Origin: Candidatus Sulfotelmatobacter sp.
GTDB lineage: Bacteria; Acidobacteriota; Terriglobia; Terriglobales; SbA1
Direction: 5' to 3'
Assembly: GCA_030151135.1 (NCBI GenBank)
Contig: JASLEQ010000315.1
Location: 1 to 15,483 of the forward strand
Length of the DNA stretch: 15,483 nucleotides
Shown here piece after piece: positions 1 to 7,974 of this stretch. The notes beneath the pieces are model-generated. The model saw only the letters and a list, made by a program, of their open reading frames with translations. It had not been told where the DNA came from and made no database searches. The stretch's first letter is position 1; each line of letters begins with the position of its first letter. The position numbers were made by a program, and so were the translations under genes.

Positions 1-153
1 TGTTTTACGGTTGAACTCGCTTGGTGAGCCGCAGTAGTATCCCCAAACGGAGTTTGCTCGCGACAGAATTCTGTTTGGTCACAACGTAGTGACGCTTATC
101 GGAGTCGATTGATACCAGAGCCCGCCATTGAGAGCTGGAGCCCTACCAGCGAC

Positions 154-1362
154 ATGGAAAAAGGAGCAGTTCAGCAACAGCTGGAACGGCTGCTGGCTTC
201 CCCTCTTTTTCATTCCAGCAAGCGTTATGCCCAGTTCTTGAGGTTCGTGGTCGGGCGCACGCTCGAGGGCCGCGGTCACGATCTGAAGGAACGAATCCTC
301 GGCATCGAGGTCTTCGATCGTCCGCCAGATTACGATACCAACACGGATCCGATCGTTCGCGTCACAGCGGCAGAAATCCGCAAGCGCATTGAGCAGTACT
401 ACCACGATCCCAAGCATAGCCAGGAAATTCGGCTTTTCTTGCCATCCGGTTCCTATGCCCCCCAGTTCTCCTGGCCCGGCTACCCGAATGGACTGGCAGT
501 CGCCCCATCCCCGCCAATAAACGGCTCATCGGTTCTCGCTCAGACATCGACGGAATCCGAAACGGCGAAGCCTGTCCCCCGTCCATGGATTTCTACAAAA
601 GCGGTTCTCTTCATCCTCGCCGTCGTGGTGGCTCTTGCAATCGCGGGCATCTGGTGGCGAGGATCCCGTCCGACGATCGTGCGCGAGTTCTGGGCACCCT
701 TTGTGAAGTCCCCCGATCCTGCCCTGTTCTGTATAGCGGACCAGGTGCAATACGCAAACATTCGGCTCCGTGATGCCGGCGATCCTCAGAAGGAAATCAC
801 TCTCCCGGATACCATGGTCACCGTGATCATTGATGATCTGAATCCTCTGGTGAACATTGCCGGAACCCTGCGCTCATATAGCAAGAACTATCGCGTGCTT
901 GGAGAGTCGACCACCAGCCTCACGGATCTTCGCCGCAGCCCTTCCGTTTTCATCGGCGCCTTCGATAACACCTGGACCTTGCGCCTGACTTCACCTCTGC
1001 GCTTCCATTTCGTCAACGATTCCTCGATGTCGAAACTCTGGATCGAAGATCGCGAACATCCTGAAAAGCGGGAATGGCTGCTCGACCGTTTGCAGCAGAA
1101 GACCGAAGACTATAAGGATTACGCCATCGTTGCCCGGTTCATCCCCCCCGATACCGATCAGTACGCGGTGGTTGTAGCGGGAATCGGGCGCGGTGGGACC
1201 GTGGCGGCCGGTGAATTTCTCGTCGACGAACGTCGAATGCAGGAAATGCTGGCGCTCGCTCCCCAGAACTGGCAGAGCAAGAACATTGAGATCGTGCTAG
1301 AGACCCAGGTGATCCAAGGCCGTTCCGGCACGCCGCACGTCAGGGCAATCCACATCTGGTAA
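154..1362 (+). CDS. Membrane-anchored protein of an acidobacterial family with an N-terminal regulatory-type domain
   Basis: 402 aa from the ATG at 154. Residues 1-105 form a compact charged domain with the blocks LKERILGIEVFDRPPDYD and DPIVRVTAAEIRKRIEQYY. I recognise these as a recurring N-terminal module of acidobacterial proteins, often loosely named as transcriptional-regulator or adenylate-cyclase-like; I see no cyclase catalytic motif. A Pro/Ser/Thr-rich linker (110-148) precedes one membrane helix (about 149-168). The remaining 230 residues, starting REFWAPFV, should then lie outside the cytoplasm and contain the conserved-looking stretches LRRSPSVFIGAFDNTWTLR and GIGRGGTVAAGEFL. Start choice: a TTG at 109 with GGAG four bases upstream would add 15 residues. 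I prefer ATG 154 because the conserved domain begins there. The role is unknown; a one-helix signal transducer with an outer sensor is a guess from topology. A hairpin overlaps the stop codon. Confidence 0.8.
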   Translation: MEKGAVQQQLERLLASPLFHSSKRYAQFLRFVVGRTLEGRGHDLKERILGIEVFDRPPDYDTNTDPIVRVTAAEIRKRIEQYYHDPKHSQEIRLFLPSGSYAPQFSWPGYPNGLAVAPSPPINGSSVLAQTSTESETAKPVPRPWISTKAVLFILAVVVALAIAGIWWRGSRPTIVREFWAPFVKSPDPALFCIADQVQYANIRLRDAGDPQKEITLPDTMVTVIIDDLNPLVNIAGTLRSYSKNYRVLGESTTSLTDLRRSPSVFIGAFDNTWTLRLTSPLRFHFVNDSSMSKLWIEDREHPEKREWLLDRLQQKTEDYKDYAIVARFIPPDTDQYAVVVAGIGRGGTVAAGEFLVDERRMQEMLALAPQNWQSKNIEIVLETQVIQGRSGTPHVRAIHIW

Positions 1363-1382
1363 ATCATCCTTCTGGGATGATT
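1362..1382 (+). terminator. Hairpin at the end of the 154-1362 gene, possible terminator
   Basis: A perfect 8-bp stem, AATCATCC (1362-1369) with GGATGATT (1375-1382) around a TTCTG loop, begins on the last base of the TAA stop. There is no U-tract after it (AACTCGC follows) and the stem is AT-rich, so it is a weak intrinsic terminator or an mRNA 3'-end stabiliser. The position, directly after the stop, is the main argument. Confidence 0.4.
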
Positions 1383-1648
1383 AACTCGCTACTCAAGAAG
1401 AATGAGTCACTTCACCCGCGGTTCAGGAGCATTCTCTCCCAATCAGAGGCATATCGACCGGAAACTTCGGGGCCGCCAGGCTATTTGGGATGACATTGTT
1501 TTGCAGGGGTCGCCTTCACCTTGTTGTTCGGCAATGCCGGCTTGGGGTTGGTCGGATCAACTGCGCTGAAGAGTGCGGAGTTACCACCCAAGCTGAAGGG
1601 CTTGGTCGCTACCGATGGAGGTTTTTATCGCGTGACGCAGTGAAAACA
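1383..1648. other. Intergenic stretch with no supported gene
   Basis: 266 bases between the 154-1362 gene and the tRNA. The plus frame 1494-1643 is open for 49 codons and its translation includes LPPKLKGLVATDGGFYRVTQ before a TGA. It has only TTG-type starts, no ribosome binding site and no family I recognise, so it may be a decayed gene end or chance. I see no terminator for the tRNA, which reads towards this stretch on the minus strand. Confidence 0.4.
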
Positions 1649-1724
1649 TGGTGGCCAGGGACGGAGTTGAACCGCCGACGCCAGCCTTTTCAGGGCTGCG
1701 CTCTACCACCTGAGCTACCTGGCC
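1649..1724 (-). tRNA. tRNA-Phe (anticodon GAA)
   Basis: Read on the minus strand this gives a full 76-nt cloverleaf with encoded CCA. The acceptor stem GGCCAGG (1718-1724) pairs with CCTGGCC (1653-1659). The D arm is GCTC/GAGC around AGGTGGTA. The anticodon stem CAGCC/GGCTG encloses the loop CTGAAAA, placing GAA at positions 34-36. The variable loop is GCGTC, and the T arm GGCGG/CCGTC holds the loop TTCAACT with one G-U pair. The discriminator is A. GAA reads the Phe codons UUC and UUU. A strong promoter lies upstream at 1833-1861; it appears to be a single-tRNA transcription unit. Confidence 0.97.
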
Positions 1725-1832
1725 ACGTTGCGAAGCCCGCTCGCCGCGCAGGCTAAGAGGGAACTTGCTTCGCGCTTCTGTTGGCGGGATTGCCGACGCA
1801 CTGCTCTCGCGCGGAACTTTCGAACGCCCTCG

Positions 1833-1861
1833 ATTATAGCAATCAGCAGGAATTCGCTCAA
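1833..1861 (-). promoter_or_regulatory. Sigma-70-type promoter of tRNA-Phe
   Basis: On the minus strand: -35 TTGAGC (1856-1861), a 17-base spacer, and a perfect -10 TATAAT (1833-1838). This is the best promoter match in the window. It predicts a start near 1826 and a 5' leader of about 100 nt before the mature tRNA, to be removed by RNase P. Confidence 0.75.
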
Positions 1862-1979
1862 CGTGACATCGGCAACTGCTCCGTCGCGCTTCCTTTCGCG
1901 ATCATACCGACTTCAGCCACCCCGAATCTTAGGGCGCGAATTCCCGGCTTCGATTCCCGATGTGCTTTTCTTCCCGTGT

Positions 1980-2192
1980 CTACGATTTCCGGCCAGCCAG
2001 AACCATGCCCCCGCCCACCACAATCAAGATAATCCCCACTGCGGGCGGCAATTTCTCGTCGTGTTCCGTAGTCACGCCGATGCTGGAATCACCGACTCTG
2101 ACCCCGTGATGATGGTAGCTGGGAAACGGAACTACGAAAGAAAGAACTCCCAGTATCAAAACAACGATCCCGATCACTCCGAGCGCCTTCAT
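1980..2192 (-). CDS. Small two-helix membrane protein
   Basis: 70 aa. It starts at the ATG at 2190-2192, preceded by GGAG with an 8-base spacer, which is a good ribosome binding site and makes the gene credible despite its size. Two hydrophobic helices (about residues 4-24 and 50-67) flank a short polar loop with a triple His at 27-29 and acidic residues TEHDEK. The C-terminus AGRKS is basic, suiting the cytoplasmic side. Small proteins of this design (helix, loop, glycine-rich helix) are common in acidobacteria and usually unassigned. I do not assign a function. It lies 105 bp downstream of pepA on the same strand and could be read from the same transcript. Confidence 0.75.
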   Translation of the reverse strand: MKALGVIGIVVLILGVLSFVVPFPSYHHHGVRVGDSSIGVTTEHDEKLPPAVGIILIVVGGGMVLAGRKS

Positions 2193-2297
2193 AGTATCGT
2201 CTCCGAAAAGGGGGTGATAGACACAACTGGGGCGCGAGCGCGCCCAGCCGACTAAGACGCGTCGTACCCCAAAAAGGCTGCAGTAAATCTGTAAGAA

Positions 2298-3803
2298 CTA
2301 GACGGCGAATGCCTTCACAAACTCCACTAGGCTGCGTAATGCAATCCCGGAGGGCCCTTTCGCGATCCAGGGCTTTTGGTCTTCCATCCACGCTGTGCCT
2401 GCAATATCTAGATGGATCCAGGGCGTATCCTCGGCAAATTCCTTCAGGAACATGGCCGCAGTCACGGCTCCGCCCCACCGCCCGCCTGAATTCATGATGT
2501 CGGCAATCGACGACCGGATCTGATCCTTATATTCATCGTCCAGCGGCAGACGCCACATCTTCTCTCCCGCATTCAGATTTGCGGCCTTGAACCGGTTGTA
2601 CATTTCCTCATCGTTCGTAAAGATCCCGACGTTCGTGAACCCGAGTGCCACCACCACCGCGCCTGTCAACGTCGCCGCATCTACCAGGTGGGTGCACCCA
2701 AGCTGCTTCGCGTAATACAGACCGTCGGCAAGCACCAATCGTCCTTCCGCATCGGTGTTGATGATCTCAATCGACTTTCCCGACATCGCGATCTGCACGT
2801 CGCCCGGCTTCTGCGCTTTTCCCGACGGCATGTTTTCCGTCGCGCACACAATCCCGATGACCTTCACTTTCGGCTTCAGCAATGCGATCGCGCGCATCGC
2901 CCCGATCATCGTGGCGCCGCCCGCCATGTCGTACTTCATTTTTTCCATGCCGTCAGCGGGCTTAATCGAAATGCCGCCCGTGTCGAACGTAATCCCCTTC
3001 CCGACCAGCCCAAGCACCGGTTTCGCCGGAGCGCCTGCCGGCTCGTACGTCATCACAATCAACGCCGGAGGTTCGTCCGATCCCTGCGCCACGCTCCAGA
3101 AGGCGCCCATCTTCAGCTCTTTGATTTTGTCCGCCCCATACACTTCGCACTTTAACCCAACTTCCTCGGACATCTTCTTCGCGCGGTCCGCCAGGATCGT
3201 CGGCGTCATGCGGTTGGAAGGCTCATTCACCAGGTCCCGCGTGAAGTTCTGCGATTCGCCGATCACGCGGGCTTCGTTCGCCACCTTCTCCAGCGAGGCT
3301 TTGTCTCCGCTGGCAATCACCGTGAGCGAATCGATCTTCTGATCTTTGCGGTCACTGCGGTAATAATCCGGATCGAAGTTCCCGACGTGGGCCCCTTCCA
3401 CAATCGCCCGCACCGCTTCCTCGGCTGGAATGCTCGGCGGAGCCACGAACGCGAAGCTGCGAAGACCGCGTCCTTTCAGCGCTCGCACGGCGGTTCCTGC
3501 GGCGCGACGCAGATCGTAGCTTGAAAACTTTTTCGTGCTGCCCCCGGAAATCAACAGCAACCGCTTCCCTTTCAGGTTTGCCGGCTTATGCAGCAAGTTC
3601 GTCTCAAGAGGTTTGCCGCTCAATTCCCCGCTGCCAAGAAGATCGGCAGCCGCGGCCTGCATGGCGGAATCCGCCGTGGCAACTTTAAGGTCGGCCTTGC
3701 GGTTCTTGTCATTGGCGCTCGCATTCGATTCGTCGAACACCAGCGCAACCAGCGATTCGGTTTCAACTTCAGAAGGCTTCGCAGTAGCAATCGTAATGTT
3801 CAT
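2298..3803 (-). CDS. pepA: Leucyl aminopeptidase (cytosol aminopeptidase, M17 family)
   Basis: 501 aa, close to the usual length for bacterial PepA (about 500). The C-terminal catalytic domain carries the family signature NTDAEGRLVLAD at 349-360. The expected two-metal ligands are visible: K269 in GKG, D274 in TFDTGG, D292 in KYDMAGG, and D351 and E353 in the signature. The catalytic K281 and R355 are also present. The spacing matches E. coli PepA as I recall it, offset by one residue. The N-terminal domain (1-150) is the variable half that helps build the hexamer. The enzyme removes N-terminal residues, Leu preferred, from peptides in the cytoplasm. The start is the ATG at 3801-3803; no clear Shine-Dalgarno is seen. 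Some PepA proteins also bind DNA; nothing here tests that. Confidence 0.97.
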   Translation of the reverse strand: MNITIATAKPSEVETESLVALVFDESNASANDKNRKADLKVATADSAMQAAAADLLGSGELSGKPLETNLLHKPANLKGKRLLLISGGSTKKFSSYDLRRAAGTAVRALKGRGLRSFAFVAPPSIPAEEAVRAIVEGAHVGNFDPDYYRSDRKDQKIDSLTVIASGDKASLEKVANEARVIGESQNFTRDLVNEPSNRMTPTILADRAKKMSEEVGLKCEVYGADKIKELKMGAFWSVAQGSDEPPALIVMTYEPAGAPAKPVLGLVGKGITFDTGGISIKPADGMEKMKYDMAGGATMIGAMRAIALLKPKVKVIGIVCATENMPSGKAQKPGDVQIAMSGKSIEIINTDAEGRLVLADGLYYAKQLGCTHLVDAATLTGAVVVALGFTNVGIFTNDEEMYNRFKAANLNAGEKMWRLPLDDEYKDQIRSSIADIMNSGGRWGGAVTAAMFLKEFAEDTPWIHLDIAGTAWMEDQKPWIAKGPSGIALRSLVEFVKAFAV

Positions 3804-3838
3804 AGGGATAAAGAGATTGTCTTTCCAGTATCGTCGGC

Positions 3839-3844
3839 ACTATA
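3839..3844 (-). promoter_or_regulatory. Possible -10 element of pepA
   Basis: TATAGT on the minus strand matches the -10 consensus at five of six bases and would start transcription about 30 nt before the pepA ATG. No convincing -35 is found at 16-18 bases upstream, so this is only a candidate. Confidence 0.25.
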
Positions 3845-3932
3845 GGAAAAGCGCAAGCCGGGAGCGGCTCATTGCAGTAAAAATAAGAAGGAAGACCGGA
3901 CACGTCTCGTTGATCGATTTCCATTCATGCCG

Positions 3933-4403
3933 TCAACTTGCCAGCGCACTCGGAAATCGCGTCTGGAAGTCTAGCAACCCAACCCATTCGGGCGTCACCG
4001 TGATCTTCACCATCGACGACACCATTCCGCGCAGATTAGCCAGCCATGCCTCCGCCGTGGCCGCATCAAAGTAGCGGTCCGCGCACGCGCTGTATTCCGG
4101 CACAATTCCCTCCACATTCTCCAGCCGCGCCGTACCGCGAATCAGCAATACCTTGTGAGGAAATGTATTCTCGTCGATGGTGAGCGACACTTTCTGATTC
4201 CTCGCCAGCGCCTTTAGCTTCGGAGCCTTTGGCGGACTCGCCATCACGATCTCCTTCCCATTCCAATGAAACCAGATCGGCACCACCCGCGGCGTACCGT
4301 CCATCCACACGTATGCCAGCCGCGCGGGAATTTTCGACTGCAGCAGTTCCTGCGCCGCCGGATTTTGCAGCAGGCTAAGATCACCTTGTTTTACGGCTCT
4401 CAT
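3933..4403 (-). CDS. Pyridoxamine 5'-phosphate oxidase (PPOX) fold protein, flavin- or F420-type
   Basis: 156 aa from the ATG at 4401-4403, which has a strong GGAGG about six bases upstream. The frame runs further upstream, but that extension lacks family character. The split-barrel fold is indicated by ARLAYVWMDGTPRVVPIWFHW (residues 28-47), followed by the strand and turn around IVMASPPKAPKLKAL and NQKVSLTIDENTFP. Small PPOX-class proteins of this length (about 130-160 aa) bind FMN, F420 or haem and reduce or oxidise small molecules in the cytoplasm. The exact cofactor and substrate cannot be read from the sequence. The canonical pyridoxine-phosphate oxidase is longer, so this is not PdxH. 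It is divergent from the M1 peptidase gene and has its own promoter candidate. Confidence 0.8.
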   Translation of the reverse strand: MRAVKQGDLSLLQNPAAQELLQSKIPARLAYVWMDGTPRVVPIWFHWNGKEIVMASPPKAPKLKALARNQKVSLTIDENTFPHKVLLIRGTARLENVEGIVPEYSACADRYFDAATAEAWLANLRGMVSSMVKITVTPEWVGLLDFQTRFPSALAS

Positions 4404-4460
4404 AGATCCCTCCGGAACCTGGCAGCGGTAGCCGCAAGTCAATCGGCCGACAGGAACGGA

Positions 4461-4489
4461 ATTGTACTCTCCCGCGGGCTGGCTGTGAC
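4461..4489 (-). promoter_or_regulatory. Candidate promoter of the PPOX-fold gene
   Basis: Minus strand: GTCACA (4484-4489) as -35 (four of six), a 17-base spacer, and TACAAT (4461-4466) as -10 (five of six). A start near 4454 would leave a leader of about 50 nt containing the GGAGG site. Confidence 0.4.
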
Positions 4490-4645
4490 TTTTAAGTAGG
4501 CGTGCCCCGAAAATGCCGGATTGCAAACTCTACGTTCGGGGAACAAGGGACGGTCATTTCCCGTATCCCAACACCAGCGCCGGATGACTGCTTTCCGCCA
4601 CATACGATATGATTCAGAGCCGCACTACTGAGGTGAACTCAACTG

Positions 4646-6700
4646 ATGGCCTCTCGTTGGAAGTACATCGCTCTCGTTACCCTGCTCATTCTCTGTCTCG
4701 CCGCCGTTGGCACCCATAGGCGCGTTGTTGCGGGCCAGACCGCTCCGGCCGCCGCCAAGTCCCCGGCGGCCAATGTGACAGCGACGGGCTCTGACTCGAT
4801 TCCCGAGACGGTTTCCGCGATTAACTCCGATAAGCCTCTTTCGCAACGCATTGTCCATTACGAGATCGATGCCAAGTACGACGCGGCCAAGCACACCGTC
4901 GACGCCACTGAGACGCTCACCTACCACAACCTTACCGGGCAGCCTCTCGACACCTTCCCGTTCCACCTCTATCAGAACGCCTTCCAGCCCAACGCCACCT
5001 GGGTCCGCGAAACCAAAACCATGGGCAGCCGCGATACCGGGTACGATCAATGGGATCCGAAGGAATACGGCTCGGAAGAGATCAAAACCCTCGAAGTCGT
5101 CGGCCAGGGAGATCTGACCAAAGATCTGCACTACATCGCTCCCGACGACGGTAATAAAGATGACAAAACCGTCATCGAGCTAAAGCTTCCGAAACCCGTC
5201 CCGCCCAATGCGTTCGTGCAATTCAAGATCGCCTTCCACGACCAGATGCCCGAAACCCAGGCCCGCTCCGGATGGAAACGCGATTTCCTTCTCGGAGGCC
5301 AGTGGTTCCCGAAAGTTGGAGTCTGGTGGCACGGCGCATGGAACTGCCATCAGTATCACAACACCACCGAATTCTTCGCCGACTTCGGCGTCTACGACGT
5401 AAAGCTCACCGTGCCCCAGAACGAAGTCATCGGCGCGAGCGGCATCGAGGTCAGCGACGTCAATAACCCTGATGGCACAAAAACCGTTACCTACCACGGC
5501 GACGATATCCACGACTTTGCCTGGACCGTCAGTCCGCGCTTCAAAGTAAGAGAGAGCACATACCAATCGCAAATGGGGCCCATCAAACTACGGTTCCTGA
5601 TGCAGCCCGCTCACTGGGATCAGGTCGACCGGCACGAAAAGATCACCCGCGAGTCTCTCGATCACTTCGAGAAATGGTACGGCCCCTATCCTTATAAGAC
5701 CCTCACCGTCGTGGATCCCGAGCCCGGTTCGGCTGCCGGAGGTATGGAATATCCAACCTTCATCACTGGAGAAACGAACTGGTGGGTGCCCAACGGACTG
5801 CATCTCGTAGAACTCGTGGTCGAACACGAGTTCGGCCATCAGTATTGGTACGGCATGGTCGCCACCAACGAATTCGAAGATGCCTGGATGGACGAAGGCA
5901 TCAACAGCTATACCGAAGTCAAAGTCCTTGACTCCATCCTCGGCAAAAAAACTTCAATCATGGATCTCGCCGGAATGCAGATGGGCGAGCGTGAAGAACA
6001 GCGCCTCAGCTACATCGGCGTCGCCGATCTCGATCCCATGGCGCAAAACGCATACGCCTACGCCAGCTTCAATTCCTACGGAGGCGTCACCTACGGCAAA
6101 ACCGCCACCGTTCTTCTCACCCTCGAAGGCATCATAGGCGAAGACACCATGGCAAAGGCCATGCACACCTACTTCATGCGGTACCGCTTCACCCATCCCA
6201 CTAAAGAAGATTTCCTGAAGACGATCGAAGAAGCTGCCGGAAAAGATCTGCACTGGTACTTCAACCAGGCAGTCTACGGATCGCAGGTTCTGGACTACGA
6301 AATTCTCAGCGTCAACTCCTATCCCACGAATTGGTACGACGACAAGCCTAAGAAAAAAACTGACAAAAAGGCCGACGACACCACCTACCAGTCTTACGTA
6401 ATGGTTCATCGCAAGGGAGACTTTGTCCTTCCCGTCGAGGTGGAAGTTAAATTTGATAACGGCGAAAAAGTCCGCGAGCACTGGGACGGCCAAAGCCGCT
6501 GGACTCGCTTTGGCTACCAGAAAAAGGCCAAGGCCATCTCCGCTGAGATCGATCCCGACCACACCGTCCAACTCGATCGCAACAAGTTCAACAACAGCTT
6601 CGTCGTCGAGCCCGACACGAAACCAACCAACAAGCTTTCCACCTACTGGCTCTTCGTCACCCAGTGGGTCAGTCAGGCCCTGGCCTGGTGGGCCGTCTGA
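4646..6700 (+). CDS. Exported M1-family zinc metallopeptidase (aminopeptidase)
   Basis: 684 aa. It starts at ATG 4646, with GAGGTG about ten bases upstream. Residues 1-30 look like a signal peptide: MASRWK, then a hydrophobic core at 8-22. The zinc site is intact: HEFGH at 394-398, and the third ligand E417 in WMDEGIN exactly 19 residues after H398 (HEXXH-x18-E). The substrate-binding motif equivalent to GAMEN reads GGMEYPT (365-371). The N-terminal beta domain spans roughly 60-310. The last 20 residues (STYWLFVTQW onward) are hydrophobic and could be a membrane anchor. It should cleave N-terminal residues from peptides in the periplasm or at the cell surface; precise specificity is not readable. 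A Lys-rich insert (KPKKKTDKKADD) lies before the C-terminal beta region. Confidence 0.93.
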   Translation: MASRWKYIALVTLLILCLAAVGTHRRVVAGQTAPAAAKSPAANVTATGSDSIPETVSAINSDKPLSQRIVHYEIDAKYDAAKHTVDATETLTYHNLTGQPLDTFPFHLYQNAFQPNATWVRETKTMGSRDTGYDQWDPKEYGSEEIKTLEVVGQGDLTKDLHYIAPDDGNKDDKTVIELKLPKPVPPNAFVQFKIAFHDQMPETQARSGWKRDFLLGGQWFPKVGVWWHGAWNCHQYHNTTEFFADFGVYDVKLTVPQNEVIGASGIEVSDVNNPDGTKTVTYHGDDIHDFAWTVSPRFKVRESTYQSQMGPIKLRFLMQPAHWDQVDRHEKITRESLDHFEKWYGPYPYKTLTVVDPEPGSAAGGMEYPTFITGETNWWVPNGLHLVELVVEHEFGHQYWYGMVATNEFEDAWMDEGINSYTEVKVLDSILGKKTSIMDLAGMQMGEREEQRLSYIGVADLDPMAQNAYAYASFNSYGGVTYGKTATVLLTLEGIIGEDTMAKAMHTYFMRYRFTHPTKEDFLKTIEEAAGKDLHWYFNQAVYGSQVLDYEILSVNSYPTNWYDDKPKKKTDKKADDTTYQSYVMVHRKGDFVLPVEVEVKFDNGEKVREHWDGQSRWTRFGYQKKAKAISAEIDPDHTVQLDRNKFNNSFVVEPDTKPTNKLSTYWLFVTQWVSQALAWWAV

Positions 6701-6740
6701 TTTGCAACATTGGAAACTGCTGGAGATCTGAGCAGCAGAT

Positions 6741-6802
6741 TTGAAAGGGCGCGGCTTCAGGGCTCGCCGTAACACGGATAGATAAAAAGCGGCTTTAGCC
6801 GC
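6741..6802 (+). repeat. Intergenic double-hairpin element, copy A
   Basis: It lies between the M1 peptidase and the next gene. The first hairpin is imperfect, around GCGGCTTCAGGGCTCGCC (6751-6768). After it come GTAACACGG and an A-rich linker ending AAAAA. The second hairpin is a perfect 6-bp stem, GCGGCT (6789-6794) with AGCCGC (6797-6802) around TT. Order, spacing and the CTTTAGC core match copies at 11565-11627 and 12231-12288; this is the most divergent of the three. Confidence 0.6.
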
Positions 6803-6829
6803 CGGGGTTCACTAAAAGGACGCAGGGAT

Positions 6830-7825
6830 ATGAACAATCAAGGATTACTCAGCACCGGACTTGCCATGGTGATGCGCAACAAGCGCTACATTTTCTGGTT
6901 CTGGTTGCTCAATCTCACGCTCGCCGAGTTCGGCACAGTCGCGTTCAAGCGGTCCGCCAGCGCACTCATGGATCACAGCCTCTACGCTACGCGGACTCTT
7001 CCCAGCCTCGACATGGGCGTCGTGACCGAACTGCTGACCCGTCCCGAATTCGGTCAGCTGACTTCTATGACCACGGCAAGCCTGTATTTTGCCGTCCTCT
7101 TCTTTATCGCGACCGCTCTTTTCCTTCCCGGAGTCTTTGCCGGATACGCCTCCACCTACCGCCTTCCACGCGAAGATTTCTTTCGTGCTTGTGGACGCAA
7201 TCTCTGGCGCTTCATCCGCATCATGATCATCGCCGGCATCATCATGGGTATCATCGCCGGTGCGCTGTTCGCCGCGAATAGCGCCATCGTCAAAAAAGCC
7301 GGTGAGAGCACCAGTGAAAAACTTCCTTTCGAACTTCAGATGACCGGACTCGCCATCATCTTCCTCATCATGACCACGCTTCGCATCTGGTTCGATCTCG
7401 CCGAAGCCGATGCGGTCCTCAACGACCAGCGCGCCATCCGCCGATCCATCGGCGCCGCATTCAAGCACACGTTTCGCAGCCTGGGAGGCCTCCTCGGCTC
7501 CTACGTGATCTCAACCATCGTCGCCGCCATTTTCCTCGTCGCAGGTCTCTGGATCTGGCTCCGCTTCGTCGCGCCAACGAATCAGGTTGCCGCCTTCCTC
7601 GTCGCGCAAGTTACGCTCTTCCTCTTGCTGATTCCTCGCTTCTGGCAGCGGGGCATTGCCGTGTCATATTGGCGTCAAAGAATGCTCGTCCCCGTCGTGG
7701 CTGTCGAACCTATCGCGCCACCGTCGCCCGTCGTTACTGCGCCTCCGGTGATTCCAGTTCCAGAACCAGCACCGGTGATCACGACAGAGGTCACGCCCTC
7801 AGCGTCGGATCTACAACAGAGCTAA
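6830..7825 (+). CDS. Six-helix integral membrane protein of unknown function
   Basis: 331 aa. It starts at ATG 6830 with AAAGGA nine bases upstream. Predicted membrane helices lie at about 20-38, 84-106, 127-149, 170-190, 220-246 and 252-270. A basic-rich stretch (residues 110-130) precedes helix 3, and RAIRRSIGAAFKHTFRSLGG precedes helix 5. The last 50 residues are a Pro/Val-rich low-complexity tail (PPSPVV, PVPEPAPV), probably disordered and extramembrane. No catalytic motif is visible and I do not recognise a named family. It follows the M1 peptidase by 130 bp with repeat copy A between them, so co-transcription is possible but the repeat may interrupt it. Confidence 0.75.
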   Translation: MNNQGLLSTGLAMVMRNKRYIFWFWLLNLTLAEFGTVAFKRSASALMDHSLYATRTLPSLDMGVVTELLTRPEFGQLTSMTTASLYFAVLFFIATALFLPGVFAGYASTYRLPREDFFRACGRNLWRFIRIMIIAGIIMGIIAGALFAANSAIVKKAGESTSEKLPFELQMTGLAIIFLIMTTLRIWFDLAEADAVLNDQRAIRRSIGAAFKHTFRSLGGLLGSYVISTIVAAIFLVAGLWIWLRFVAPTNQVAAFLVAQVTLFLLLIPRFWQRGIAVSYWRQRMLVPVVAVEPIAPPSPVVTAPPVIPVPEPAPVITTEVTPSASDLQQS

Positions 7826-7869
7826 CAGGAAAGAAAAAATCGCGATCACGGATGATGATCATGAGCCCT

Positions 7870-7884
7870 GCGGCTTCTCGCCGC
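7870..7884. other. Hairpin between convergent genes
   Basis: GCGGC (7870-7874) and GCCGC (7880-7884) around TTCTC form a 5-bp GC stem in the gap between the membrane-protein gene and the convergent Smr gene. Only a short T-rich patch (ATTTTG) follows, 17 bases later, so it is a poor terminator by itself. It resembles the GC-rich hairpin modules seen elsewhere in the window. Confidence 0.35.
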
Positions 7885-7974
7885 GGTCTCTGCGCTAAGA
7901 TTTTGCTTTGTCACAAACACAGATAGAGATGTCCCACGAATACTTCCTCACCGCTGCGAGTGCCGGCCAATCAA

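Noticed and set aside
1490..1756. 88-codon plus-strand frame running through the tRNA region
   Set aside because: Its WPGTELNRRRQPFQGCALPPELPG-type product is the well-known false translation of a reverse-strand tRNA-Phe; the tRNA explains the sequence.
2755..3342. 195-codon plus-strand frame
   Set aside because: Antisense to the PepA catalytic domain, whose metal ligands are all present.
4403..4526. 41-residue N-terminal extension of the PPOX-fold protein
   Set aside because: The internal ATG has a strong GGAGG, and the extension lacks family similarity and would overlap the gene's own promoter candidate.
5954..6775. 273-codon minus-strand frame
   Set aside because: Antisense to the M1 peptidase catalytic half; no features of its own.
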